64,000 nucleotides of DNA from Lithodes maja (lineage: Eukaryota; Arthropoda; Malacostraca; Decapoda; Lithodidae). The stretch is from positions 62,001 through 126,000 of the forward strand of contig JBAKBP010004271.1 in the NCBI GenBank assembly GCA_037953745.1, written 5' to 3'. Below the pieces are notes generated by a model. That model made no database searches, was not told the DNA's origin, and saw only the letters and a program-made list of their open reading frames with translations. Shown in pieces: positions 9,259 through 18,939 of this stretch. Each line of letters begins with the position of its first letter. Position 1 is the stretch's first letter. The position numbers and the translations under genes are program-made.

Positions 9259-12100
9259 GAATAAATCGAAATGGAGGTGGCGTTTTACTTTATATCAAAG
9301 AAAGTCTTAACCCTACCCTCTTGTCAAAACCTCAAATTGTGAACGTCGACGCATCTTTTGTGCTAATAAAGAATAATAAAGGTACCAAAATAATACTTGC
9401 ATTAATATACAGACCTCCAGCTCAATCAGTGCAAACTGACCGAGAAATTTACGAACAAATTGCAGATGTAAGTAACTCACAAGATACCGTAATTTTTGGT
9501 GACTTTAATTTACCTGTGACCAAATGGGGCGATACTCTTACTTCACACTCCGGACATGACTTGTATACGAACTTGCAAGAGAGTTCGCTTTATCAATTTG
9601 TTGGAACGCCGACCCGTGGTAATAACGTTCTTGACATTGTACTTGCAACAAAAGAAGAATTAATAGAGAATTTGAATGTTGGTGATGAATTCAGTAACAG
9701 CGACCATCATACGATAACTTTCACTTTAAACTTTACTAGTAACGAACCAAATAGTAGCATCGAAAAAGTCCCTAATTTCAAGAAAGCAAACTTTCCTAAA
9801 CTTAGAGCTATGTTTAAAGAAACTGACTGGAGCTTTTTAATTCACAATAACGACATAAATACATCTTGGAAGTTATTCGAAGCCACTTACCTAAAAGCAG
9901 TGCAAGACTGCATACCATCGAAAACTCGGCGTCCAGGCCATAATAATAAGCCCAAATGGTGGAATAAAGATATTTCAAACTGCCTGCTTGCTAAAAAATT
10001 TGCTAATGATAGATTAAAATCCTCACAAAATGACGAAGAACGGCTGAAATTTGTAGAGCTACGACGCAAAGCCAAAAAGTTAATTAAGCAAAGTAAAAAG
10101 ACCTTAGAGTTACATATTGCGAATCAAAGTAAAACAAACCCGAAAGAATTCTATAGTTATATCAGAAAGAAAAAAGTAGTTACTTCAACTGTTGGACCGT
10201 TAGTCGATGAAAATGGAGAATACACCAAAGACGAAGAACAAATGAGTAATGCCCTCAATACCTTCTTTGCATCAGTTTTTACAACAGAAGACCTCAGTGA
10301 TATCCCTACACCATCGCCGATTCAGATTGATAATTCAGATGTTTTAAGCAATATCACCGTTACAGAGAGAGAAGTATTGAATTGTTTAGATAAACTCAAG
10401 GTAAATAAAACGCCTGGACCTGATACAATCTCGCCTAGAGTTCTAAAGGAAGCTAAGGATGAGCTCTCTAAACCACTGACATTACTATTCAATAAATCCT
10501 TGCAGTCTGGAACTATGCCCGATCAGTGGAAGCTAGCCAACGTAACACCGATATTCAAAAAAGGCAGCAAATCCCTATCCAGTAACTATCGTCCAATTAG
10601 CTTAACCTCAGTTGTATGTAAAATGCTAGAAACGGTCATAAGAGACAGACTCGTAAATCACTTAGAGGAAAATAACATACTTAAAGATACTCAACACGGC
10701 TTTCGTAAAAAACGTTCCTGTTTAACAAACCTCTTAGACTTCTTCCACGATATCCTCAACCTCTACGATGAGAGTAAAGCTGTAGATATTATATACCTTG
10801 ATTTTCAAAAGGCCTTTGACAAAGTTCCCCACAAACGTTTACTGCTAAAACTAAAAGCGCATGGAATACAAGACGGTGTGTTGAAATGGATAGAAAATTG
10901 TCTCAGCGACAGAAAGCAAAGAGTAGTCATAAACGGTAAGGCATCAAAATGGACCAATGTAAGTAGCGGGGTACCCCAGGGATCGGTACTAGGACCAATT
11001 CTCTTTCTAATTTACATCAACGACATAGATGAGGGTCTCACCTGTACAATCTCAAAATTTGCTGACGATACAAAAATTGCAAATAGCGTACTCTCAAAAG
11101 AACAAGTTGACGATATGCAACACAATCTAGATAAATTGTCATGTTGGGCCCAAATTTGGCAAATGAGTTTCAATGCGGATAAATGTAAAGTACTACATAT
11201 CGGATACCTAAATGAGAAAGCAAACTATTCGATGAATGGCACTCAGCTTAAGAATGTAAACAGAGAAACCGATCTGGGAGTAACAATATCGAGTAACCTA
11301 AAACCGAGTCAACAATGTTCAGAAGTTGTTAAGAAGGCAAACAAAATAATTGGCTTTATAGGCAGGTCATTTGAGCATAAATCCAAAGAAGTTATCCTAA
11401 CCCTTTACAATTCCTTAGTCCGCCCTCTTCTGGAATACTGCGTTCAATCCTGGTGCCCTTATTACCAAAAAGATATAAACAAGCTAGAACGAGTTCAACG
11501 TAGAGTTACCAAAATGATACCTAGCCTAAAGAACAAACCATACGAAGAGCGTCTTAGAGAATTAAATCTATTTCCTTTAACCCAGCGCAGATTAAGAGGC
11601 GACTTAATTCAAGTGTTCAAAATCATCAAAGGCATCGACAATATGAACTGTAGTAAGTACTTCACTATCGACCAATCTAATTACACGCGGGGAAACGGTT
11701 GCAAAATTATTGGTAAATCTTTTAACTCGCACGAATCTAAGAATTTCTTTTTCAATCGAGTTGTCAACTTGTGGAATGGGCTTCCCCGAAACGTTATAGA
11801 CTGCATCACCGTTGATTCATTTAAACTCCGCCTAGACAAATATCTCGCATCAAACCCGCGACTGACTGCGTTTGTAAATGAATAACTTTATTTTATCCCC
11901 CCCTCAGTTACTAACCCATCTGTCCCCTACTAACTTCCTAATCCTGCCACGGACATTAGTTCCAGGGCAGTAATTCCCTTTCCAATGTTCCCTTACCCAC
12001 TCTAAACCACTGTTTGGACACTTGATCCTCAGTGTTTTGGAGGACAAGCAACCTAGAAGGGTCACTGGATCTGTTGTTGCTTGATTTCCTTTGTACTCCT
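9259..12100 (+). mobile_element. CR1-like LINE, copy 1, 5'-truncated
   Basis: Colinear with 36341-39165, about 98% identical at protein level. It starts abruptly after the TG microsatellite within the endonuclease domain and ends after a 3' UTR that closes with CCTTTGTA-type short repeats, followed by another TG run. No clear target duplication. Confidence 0.92.
9321..11885 (+). CDS. LINE ORF2: endonuclease (C-terminal part) and reverse transcriptase (854 aa, open to ~9259)
   Basis: Copies the LINE RNA at a nicked target (target-primed reverse transcription). The frame is already open at about 9261 and the ATG at 9321 is incidental, since it lies inside the endonuclease domain shared with the longer copy. 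Visible motifs: endonuclease IFGDFN and SDHHTI; RT blocks NYRPISLTSVVCK, HGFRKKRS, YLDFQKAFDKVPH, GVPQGSVLGPILF and the catalytic FADDTK; then the C-terminal region (RVTKMIPSLKNKPYEERL) typical of CR1-like proteins. It has about 20 substitutions against the copy at 36013-38964 and no stop or frameshift, so it is young. The missing 5' part makes this copy non-mobile on its own. Confidence 0.93.
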   Translation: MSKPQIVNVDASFVLIKNNKGTKIILALIYRPPAQSVQTDREIYEQIADVSNSQDTVIFGDFNLPVTKWGDTLTSHSGHDLYTNLQESSLYQFVGTPTRGNNVLDIVLATKEELIENLNVGDEFSNSDHHTITFTLNFTSNEPNSSIEKVPNFKKANFPKLRAMFKETDWSFLIHNNDINTSWKLFEATYLKAVQDCIPSKTRRPGHNNKPKWWNKDISNCLLAKKFANDRLKSSQNDEERLKFVELRRKAKKLIKQSKKTLELHIANQSKTNPKEFYSYIRKKKVVTSTVGPLVDENGEYTKDEEQMSNALNTFFASVFTTEDLSDIPTPSPIQIDNSDVLSNITVTEREVLNCLDKLKVNKTPGPDTISPRVLKEAKDELSKPLTLLFNKSLQSGTMPDQWKLANVTPIFKKGSKSLSSNYRPISLTSVVCKMLETVIRDRLVNHLEENNILKDTQHGFRKKRSCLTNLLDFFHDILNLYDESKAVDIIYLDFQKAFDKVPHKRLLLKLKAHGIQDGVLKWIENCLSDRKQRVVINGKASKWTNVSSGVPQGSVLGPILFLIYINDIDEGLTCTISKFADDTKIANSVLSKEQVDDMQHNLDKLSCWAQIWQMSFNADKCKVLHIGYLNEKANYSMNGTQLKNVNRETDLGVTISSNLKPSQQCSEVVKKANKIIGFIGRSFEHKSKEVILTLYNSLVRPLLEYCVQSWCPYYQKDINKLERVQRRVTKMIPSLKNKPYEERLRELNLFPLTQRRLRGDLIQVFKIIKGIDNMNCSKYFTIDQSNYTRGNGCKIIGKSFNSHESKNFFFNRVVNLWNGLPRNVIDCITVDSFKLRLDKYLASNPRLTAFVNE

Positions 12101-12101
12101 T

Positions 12102-12102
<1 letters not shown>

Positions 12103-12160
<58 letters not shown>
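12103..12160 (+). repeat. (TG)n microsatellite
   Basis: Pure GT/TG run directly after the LINE 3' tail. Confidence 0.95.
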
Positions 12161-12254
12161 TGCGGAAGGGGGTAATAGTGGTAAAGAATTGGAATTATAA
12201 TTCAAACCGTATACAAAAAATACTTTAGCACTAACTGATACCCTGTCTAATAAT

Positions 12255-12387
12255 ATAATTATATACCGGTATATAATTATATACCGGTATATAATTATAT
12301 ACCGGTATATAATTATATACCGGTATATTAATTATATACCGGTATATAATTATATGCCGGTATATAATTATATACCGGTATATAATT
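12255..12387. repeat. 18-bp palindromic AT tandem array (~7 copies)
   Basis: Unit ATAATTATATACCGGTAT, each centred on the palindrome ATACCGGTAT, with one variant CCGG flank and one inserted TT. It ends where the RT fragment of the next LINE begins. The array can form hairpins or cruciforms. Confidence 0.93.
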
Positions 12388-12497
12388 TCCCATAACAGAG
12401 ATTTTTAAAAAATCTTTGTCCCAAGGCAAGCTACCCGAGGTGTGGAAGGCTGTTGATATTGTACCGATATACAAGAAAGGACCGAAAGAAGATGCAA

Positions 12498-13027
12498 ATA
12501 ACTACAGACCCGTGTCTTTGACTAGTGTTGTAGTAATAACTACAGACCCGTGTCTTTGACTAGTGTTGTAGTAATAACTACAGACCCGTGTCTTTGACTA
12601 GTGTTGTAATAACTACAGACCCGTGTCTTTGACTAGTGTTGTAGTAATAACTACAGACCCGTGTCTTTGACTAGTGTTGTAGTAATAACTACAGACCCGT
12701 GTCTTTGACTAGTGTTGTAGTAATAACTACAGACCCGTGTCTTTGACTAGTGTTGTAGTAATAACTACAGACCCGTGTCTTTGACTAGTGTTGTAGTAAT
12801 AACTACAGACCCGTGTCTTTGACTAGTGTTGTAGTAATAACTACAGACCCGTGTCTTTGACTAGTGTTGTAGTAATAACTACAGACCTGTGTCTTTGACT
12901 AGTGTTGTAGTAATAACTACAGACCCGTGTCTTTGACTAGTGTTGTAGTAATAACTACAGACCCGTGTCTTTGACTAGTGTTGTAGTAATAACTACAGAC
13001 CCGTGTCTTTGACGAGTGTTGTAGTAA
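12498..13027 (+). repeat. 38-bp minisatellite derived from LINE RT codons (~14 units)
   Basis: The unit, starting TAATAACTACAGACCCGTG, encodes the conserved RT words NYRPVSLTSVV in its first copy. Since 38 is not a multiple of 3, each unit changes frame, so the array cannot encode a repeat protein. Units are almost identical; one lacks six bases (near 12605). About three more units continue at 16966-17081 beyond the inserted element. Confidence 0.95.
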
Positions 13028-13073
13028 TAGTCCATGAGCCAGGCCAGATATCGGTACCACCTGGGGTGACTAA
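13028..13073 (+). repeat. Left terminal inverted repeat
   Basis: Pairs with 16910-16965. The outer 14 bases are identical; the inner ~27 bases have one mismatch. Confidence 0.93.
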
Positions 13074-13650
13074 ACACGAATGGTACTAAAATGTTTATAG
13101 AGTGACTGTAAGTACATTAAGATATGATAGCCTTCTCGCACTGGTAGCTTAGTCTAATTTTTTTGATGCAATAGGGGCGCTACCCAAAAATAAAGATTTT
13201 TAGCGTGACGCTCGGCGTTTTCCTCATTTTCTTTAAAATCCATCACACAATCATCGCGAAACTTTGAACACCTATGTAGAATTATATTCTCTACCAGAGT
13301 TGTTCCTAGGTATGTTTCAAATTTCCTCATATTTCGGAATATACTCTATATTTTGGGTATTTTCCTCTAAATCTAGAATAAATCCTTAAATATGGGGAAC
13401 ATTGAAAAATATATTCTAACAGCTCTTGTAGCTTATTTGATTCTCTACAAGAATTATTCCGATGTGTATTTCAAGTTTCTCCATATTTAGGGGTTTATTT
13501 CATATTTGGGGATTTTTGGTTATATTTTGGGGATAATTTATTATTGGAAGGAGCAAACATATGTAGAGTGGTTTCCATGTAATGTGTTTGTTTGTTCATG
13601 GTTTAATGGTGATATTTTTTGCAGGTGTGTGTCGACTGTTTGACGGCAGG

Positions 13651-14276
13651 ATGGAACCATCTGCGAGGAAGAGAGCACGGATCGACTGTATCATCCACTG
13701 CTCTGATGATGACAGCGATGCTCTGGTGTCACCACAGGATTTGGACTCCTGGAACACATTGCTCAGGGCTGCAGAAATCAGGCAGCATGATCCAGTCCTG
13801 GAAGCAGCCAAGGGCCTTGAAGAAGGAGGAATACCACACATACATTATCACCGTAAATGTCGTAGTCTCTTTACAATGAAGAAGTCACTGGATTCTATCC
13901 TTGCCAAGGGTGTCAAGATAGAATGAGCAAGCGTCGACCCCAGGAGGAGGGCATCAAGGGATGCCCCTAGTACTAGCAGGGTGTATGCCAAAGGATGTAT
14001 CTTCTGCGAGAAGTCAAGCAAGTACATAAAAACAACAAAGACAAGGGAGCCACTCATACAGTGTGTTGAGCTACGAGCAGATGAGAAGATTCGCAGAGCA
14101 GCAATAAGGAAACTCAACCAGAGAATCCTTGGTTTAGTTAGCAGAGACCTTGTTGCTGCAGAGGGTCACTACCACAAGTCGTGCTACAAACTCTTCACAA
14201 AAGATGATTTCCCAGCGGCCAGGACATCAACAGCTTTCACAGCAATGTGTCTCAGGGACTCTTTCAAGAGCTGATG
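13651..14276 (+). pseudogene. N-terminal part of the TIR-element protein, broken by TGA and a frameshift
   Basis: The likely start is the ATG at 13651 (MEPSARKRAR), about 25 bp after TTTTTTGCAG, an acceptor-like site that hints at an upstream intron. An in-frame TGA lies at 13924-13926, but the same frame reads on with family-like sequence to 14274. Two zinc-binding-like modules are visible: HYHRKCRSLFTMK before the stop, and CIFCEKSS ... EGHYHKSCYKLFT after it. At about 14250 the coding frame shifts into the 796-codon frame that starts at 14247. One nonsense change and one small indel would suffice to explain the breaks; an intron is less likely because there is no consensus donor/acceptor pair. 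Confidence 0.75.
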
Positions 14277-16637
14277 GAGAGTGAATCATGCACACATATC
14301 ATGAAGCTTTTCCAAGTTTATCTTGAGACCCTCAGAGATGAACACAACCTCTCAGCATTCTGGATGTCATACCTGGACATGGTTGAGATCATGCTGGACT
14401 TAATTCGAGCCTCCAGAGAAGGCAACTGGATGCTCCACCTAGGAGCAATCCGACAGATGATACCGTGGTGTTTTGCCTATGACAAAGTGAACTATGCCCG
14501 GTTCCTAACCTACTACTATGCCTTGATGTCTCGACTGCCCATTGAACACCCAGAGGTCCATGAACACTTCATGCAAGGTGGCTTTTCGGTCCAGATCGGT
14601 AGCAAGAATCCCTTTGGACGGATCCCTGTGGACCAGACAATCGAAGAGACGATCAACAAAGACACCCAGACACCAGGGGGCACAAAAGGCTTCAGCCTGA
14701 AAGGCGGAGCTGTCGCCAGGTACTACCTGACATCGGAGTATCGCAGCAGGTACTTAAGGCAGCTCAGGACTATGGTAGTAGGCCAAAAGTATACTGACTT
14801 CAGCCACCCAGACCTACAGATGGCCAGGATTAGAAGAGATGAGGCCGATGTCCAATCTTTAGTTCAACTGATGGAGACCAGCTGGTTGAACCCCTTCAAC
14901 GCAGAGCAAGAAGATCTTGTCAGTTTGTCAACTGCGACTATGGCACCACCAGAAGTTGTCAAAGACCTTCTAGGGGCCTACAGAATAGGAGAGGATGCAT
15001 ATCAAGCCTTCAAGGAAGAGCGCCTGGAGATCGATACGCCAACTATACAGTTTCATGACACGATGACGAAGACGAAACTGAGAACGTTCACTAACATCAG
15101 AATGAAGCCACGCTCACAAGACCATGCCAAGGAGGCTATCTTAAAGGCTGACAGGAACCTATTTGGCCAGATGATCCTTGTTGCCGAGAACAGAAAGCTC
15201 AAAATGAGTGATGTCTTGGCTCATCCCCTTGGGCCTTTGCCTTGGGCACTTGCCAGCGGTGATGGGTCTCTCCGCAAGACCAACAAGGCTGCCCTAGCAA
15301 AGGAGTTAGAGAGGAATGTTTCTCCTGCAGAAGTGATACCCGAGCCCTCTGCTACCATAATTGATGGGATGAGCCTGGTCCACAAACTGAAGGGAAACGA
15401 CAAAACTTTTTCACAGCTTGCAGGTACAGCACTGAGTCACGCTGTTCATGAAGGTGCTAAGAGCAGGCGCATTGATGTTGTGTTTGATATCTACAAGGAG
15501 ACATCCATCAAGGATGCAGAACGAGCCAAAAGAAGTGCAGGCACAGGAATTCATTTCAAGAACATTCAACCTGGGCACAACATCCAGCAGTGGAGAAAGT
15601 TACTCGGTAGTTCCTCCAACAAGGCAAGTCTTATCAAGTTCTTGGTAGAAGAATGGAAGGCACCACAGCACAGGGAGAAGCTCAAGGACAAGGAGCTGTA
15701 TGTCACATGTGAGCAGCGCTGCTTCAAGATCACCAAAGAGCAGTGGGAAGAGGCTCCTGAGCTTAAGTCAACTCAAGAAGAAGCAGACACACGCCTTCTT
15801 CTCCATGCACTTCATGCAGCAGAATCTGGGAACAAGTCTGTCATCATCACTGCAGAAGATACAGACGTCATGGTGTTGTGTCTTGGCATGTGCCACAAGA
15901 TCCCATCCCATCTGTTCCAGAAGTGCGGGACGAAGAACCGGACAAGATTCCTGGATATCACCACACTGAGCCGCACACTGGGAGGCAGCGTGTGTGATTC
16001 ATTGATTGGTATGCATGCCTTTACAGGCTGTGATACCGTCAGTGCATTCGCTGGCCGAGGGAAGATGACGACACTCAAGCAGGTGAAGATGGACAAGACA
16101 TACCAGGATGCTTTTCACGAACTTGGACGCTCATGGGAAGTGTCTCCTGAACTCTTTGAGAAGCTACAGGAAATCACCTGCCACATGTACCTACCATCTA
16201 CCCACACAACTAAGGTAAACAAGCTTCGGTATGAGCTGTTCTGTGCAAGACGTGGAGAGGTAGAGTCAAGTCAACTCCCTCCTTGTGAGGACTGCCTCTT
16301 CATGCATGCACTGCGTGCAAACTACCAGGCTGCGATCTGGAGGAGAAGTCTTCAGAGCCAGCCATTTGTTGCGAACCCAACAGACTGCGGTTGGATGACA
16401 GATGAGGACGGTAAGCTTGCCGTCAACTGGATGCGAGGCTCACCAGCACCAGATGCTGTTATGCAGCTACTGTCTTGCAAGTGTGTGCGGTCATGCGAAC
16501 TCCCTAAGTGTACTTGCCTCAGCAATGGTCTAAAATGCACGGACATGTGCAGGTTACAGACATGTCAGAACACGGCTATTGAAGAAGAGCCGGTGGCACA
16601 ACAGTCAGATTCCGAGTCTGATGTAGATGATATTTAG
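14247..16637 (+). CDS. FEN1/XPG-like (PIN-like) nuclease with C-terminal CXC motif, putative transposition protein (796 aa)
   Basis: I know similar proteins as abundant uncharacterised genes of invertebrates and fish, some labelled Tesmin/TSO1-like CXC. Residues 370-610 carry what looks like the full acidic set of a FEN1-type 5'-nuclease: D373 in IIDGMSL, D414 in VVFDIYKE, E512 and D514 in TQEEADTRLL, D538 and D540 in TAEDTDVMVL, and D596 in FTGCDTVSAFAGRGK, the last resembling the helix-hairpin DNA-binding segment that follows the final aspartate of FEN1. Residues 662-700 hold a conserved block (LRYELFCARRGEVES ... CEDCLF). Residues 744-775 are a Cys-rich CXC-type motif (CKCVRSC ... CTCLSNGLKCTDMC). 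No DDE or Tyr/Ser recombinase motif was recognised. Function in transposition is inferred from its being the only gene within the TIRs. Confidence 0.8.
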   Translation: MSQGLFQELMESESCTHIMKLFQVYLETLRDEHNLSAFWMSYLDMVEIMLDLIRASREGNWMLHLGAIRQMIPWCFAYDKVNYARFLTYYYALMSRLPIEHPEVHEHFMQGGFSVQIGSKNPFGRIPVDQTIEETINKDTQTPGGTKGFSLKGGAVARYYLTSEYRSRYLRQLRTMVVGQKYTDFSHPDLQMARIRRDEADVQSLVQLMETSWLNPFNAEQEDLVSLSTATMAPPEVVKDLLGAYRIGEDAYQAFKEERLEIDTPTIQFHDTMTKTKLRTFTNIRMKPRSQDHAKEAILKADRNLFGQMILVAENRKLKMSDVLAHPLGPLPWALASGDGSLRKTNKAALAKELERNVSPAEVIPEPSATIIDGMSLVHKLKGNDKTFSQLAGTALSHAVHEGAKSRRIDVVFDIYKETSIKDAERAKRSAGTGIHFKNIQPGHNIQQWRKLLGSSSNKASLIKFLVEEWKAPQHREKLKDKELYVTCEQRCFKITKEQWEEAPELKSTQEEADTRLLLHALHAAESGNKSVIITAEDTDVMVLCLGMCHKIPSHLFQKCGTKNRTRFLDITTLSRTLGGSVCDSLIGMHAFTGCDTVSAFAGRGKMTTLKQVKMDKTYQDAFHELGRSWEVSPELFEKLQEITCHMYLPSTHTTKVNKLRYELFCARRGEVESSQLPPCEDCLFMHALRANYQAAIWRRSLQSQPFVANPTDCGWMTDEDGKLAVNWMRGSPAPDAVMQLLSCKCVRSCELPKCTCLSNGLKCTDMCRLQTCQNTAIEEEPVAQQSDSESDVDDI

Positions 16638-16909
16638 GAGTAGTAATTTGCCATAATAGTATGTACAAGCCCATGGCATGCTTAGTGTGTATTTACAGGA
16701 CTTGTATTAAATGTGACAATTACTATATGCATTTTGTTGACATTTAGGCATTCCTGTCCCCAAATTTGACATTTTAAAAAATTTCGGAATTTTCGGTAGG
16801 GTATGTCTATTCAAGAAGTGATAACGACCATTAAGCTACCAATGTGCAAGGGCTATCATATCAAAACATAAACTAGAGACATGTAGCAAGCTAAAAACAC
16901 CTAAGAGAA

Positions 16910-16965
16910 TTAGTCACCCCGGGTGGTACCGATATCCCAAAATTCGGGTCTTGGCTCATGGACTA
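16910..16965 (-). repeat. Right terminal inverted repeat
   Basis: Inverted partner of 13028-13073, with a 10-bp longer spacer between the outer and inner blocks. Positions 16638-16909 are the 3' untranslated region and subterminal repeat. Confidence 0.93.
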
Positions 16966-17081
16966 TAATAACTACAGACCCGTGTCTTTGACTAGTGTTG
17001 TAGTAATAACTACAGACCCGTGTCTTTGACTAGTGTTGTAGTAATAACTACAGACCCGTGTCTTTGACTAGTGTTGTAGTA
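16966..17081 (+). repeat. 38-bp minisatellite, continuation (3 units)
   Basis: Same unit as 12498-13027. The last unit runs into intact RT codons (VVVKLLEKLI), showing that the array grew from this point of the LINE. Confidence 0.93.
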
Positions 17082-18342
17082 AAACTGCTTGAGAAATTGA
17101 TCAGGAAATTTTGGATTTGTCACCTCGAGGAGAACCATTTACTATCGGATTGTCAGTTTGGTTTTAGGTCGAATAGGTCATGTGTGTCAAATTTGCTGAG
17201 CTTCTATGATAGAGTGATTGAAATTATGCAAGAACGAGACGGATGGGCAGATTGTGTATTTTTAGATTTCAAAAAAGCTTTTGATAAAGTACCCCATAAA
17301 AGGCTTCTATATAAACTTGAAATGTGTGGAGGAATCACCGGTGGACTCTTAAAATGGATGAAGGATTTCTTAACCGGGAGGAAAATGAGAACCATCATAA
17401 GAGAGAAATATTCATCATGGAGTGATGTGATAAGTGGAGTGCCCCAGGGCTCAGTGTTGGCCCCATTGATGTTTTTTAAGTTTTATAAATGATCTGCCTC
17501 TTGGAATTAGCAGCTATATTAACATGTTCGCCGATGACGCAAAATTAGTAAGGAAAGTGGTTGATAACAATTGCTGTAAAATGCTCCAGGAGGACATCAA
17601 TAAGCTGTATCAATGGAGCCGAATGTGGAAAATGGAGTTCAACATTGATAAATGCCACGTGATGGAGATGGGAGACGGCCAGGGAAGACCCCATGGGGAG
17701 TACAGTATGGGCGATGTAAGGTTGGAAAAGTCAGAGAAGGAAAAAGACTTAGGAGTTGTAGTGAACATGAGGTTAGATCCCGGTGACCATATCAATAACT
17801 TGGTAAATAAGGCATATTCGTGGTGGGCTAATATTAGGGTAGCGTTTAAATTCCTAAATGAAGACATGGTGAAGATATTAATAACACAGTTTTTAAGGCC
17901 TAGCCTGGAGTATGCAGCGGTTGTATGGAATCCACATATGAAAAAACACATAAGTAAGCTAGAGAAAATTCAGCGTGTGATCACAAGATGGGTGCCAGGG
18001 TTAAAAAACTTACAATATGAAGACCGGCTGTGTCACCTGGGGATTCCCTCACTTGAACAGAGAAGGGAGAGGGGAGACATGATAGTTTTATTTAGGTGTG
18101 TTCACGGAAAGGAATATATTGATCAAACAAATTTTGTTTGGCCAGCGGTGGGGAGGACGAGAGGACATGACTATAAACTGTTGAGGAGGAGAGCTAGGAA
18201 GGATGTTAGGAAGTTTGGTTTTCCAGATAGAATGGTTGAGAAGTGGAATAAGTTACCAAACGACCTAGTGTGTGCACAAAGTATTCAAGCTTTTAAAGTA
18301 AATTATAATAAGTTAAAGGCTAACGGGACACTACGAGAGTAA
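17058..18342 (+). pseudogene. LINE reverse transcriptase (C-terminal two thirds), frameshifted
   Basis: First frame 17058-17492: RT blocks FGFRSNRSCVSNLL, VFLDFKKAFDKVPHKRLL and GVPQGSVLAPLMF, then a premature end. A T-run at about 17472-17478 has gained or lost a base; the adjacent frame continues with FINDLPLG and, from 17524, the catalytic FADDAK, then the C-terminal domain to the stop at 18342 (HDYKLLRRRARKDVRKFGF). With the frameshift, the 5' truncation and the upstream minisatellite it is a dead copy. It is related to the CR1-like LINE of 9259-12100 but clearly a different family. Confidence 0.9.
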
Positions 18343-18391
18343 TCTCAATCCTGTAAAATACAATTAGGTAAATACAATTAGGTAAATACAA

Positions 18392-18486
18392 ACACACACA
18401 TGTGCGCGCGCGTGCAAACGGAAGATTGATAAACAAATTCACACACACACGCACACACCAACGCACGCATACACACACCGACACAC
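18392..18486 (+). repeat. (CA)n-rich low complexity
   Basis: Interrupted CA repeats between the LINE tail and the SINE fragment. Confidence 0.9.
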
Positions 18487-18703
18487 AAATTGGGCTTGTC
18501 TCCTTTCATGTGTTAGCCTCAGTTCACCTAGCTGTAAATAGGTACCTGGAATAAGTGGACGACGTTGTGACGTCCCATCTGGGGTTGGCAAAAATGGTAC
18601 AAGGCGAGATGGGTATCATATGGTTCACCTAAGCTGATGGCTACCTAAGCCTTCGGGCGAGACGGTACCGTCTATAGTGAGAATGGTACCATACAGATCC
18701 ACC
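18487..18703 (+). mobile_element. SINE family A, 5'-truncated copy
   Basis: Near-identical to the body of 8729-8950 in the opposite orientation, from AAATTGGGC to GATCCACC, without the tRNA head. Positions 18704-18930 show nothing further. Confidence 0.88.
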
Positions 18704-18939
18704 GTAAGCCTTCGTTTCCGATGTCGCCAATTGGCTAAAAATACAGACTACACACACATCCACAGCCATTCCAACGATACATATAACACCTACACATATA
18801 GGAGGCGGGAAATAACGAGCATGCTCACTCCCGCAATACAACTAGAGTAAGTACACCGACACACGCACATACTACTATATAAAAAAAAAAGTCACGATTG
18901 GCTGCTTCTCGTTGACCCGAAACGAGAGCAACAGGTGAG

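Larger units (their letters stand above)
13028..16965 (+). mobile_element. 3.9-kb TIR DNA element encoding a FEN1-like nuclease/CXC protein
   Basis: The ends are inverted: both read TAGTCCATGAGCCA inward, then a variable spacer (10 bp longer at the right end), then GATATCGGTACCACC and GGGGTGACTAA with one mismatch. A second inverted match (TATGATAGCC ... GGTAGCTTA) lies about 50 bp deeper. The element splits the 38-bp minisatellite with TAA on both sides (13025-13027 and 16966-16968); removing the element and one TAA restores a perfect unit, so neighbouring units act as an empty site. The 3-4 bp duplication is ambiguous by one base. It carries one gene in plus orientation. Confidence 0.93.
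12398..18391 (+). mobile_element. CR1-like LINE, second family, degenerate and interrupted
   Basis: RT-coding sequence starts at about 12398 (KLPEVWKAVDIVPIYKKGPK). It is interrupted by a 38-bp minisatellite made from its own codons and by the TIR element 13028-16965, resumes at about 17080, and ends at 18342 with a 3' tail containing two tandem ACAATTAGGTAAAT units (18358-18391). The 5' portion is missing. Confidence 0.88.

Noticed and set aside
13028..16965. Host gene with a CXC domain instead of a transposon gene
   Set aside because: The gene is bounded by TIRs and duplicated target bases inside a minisatellite, so it arrived as a mobile unit.
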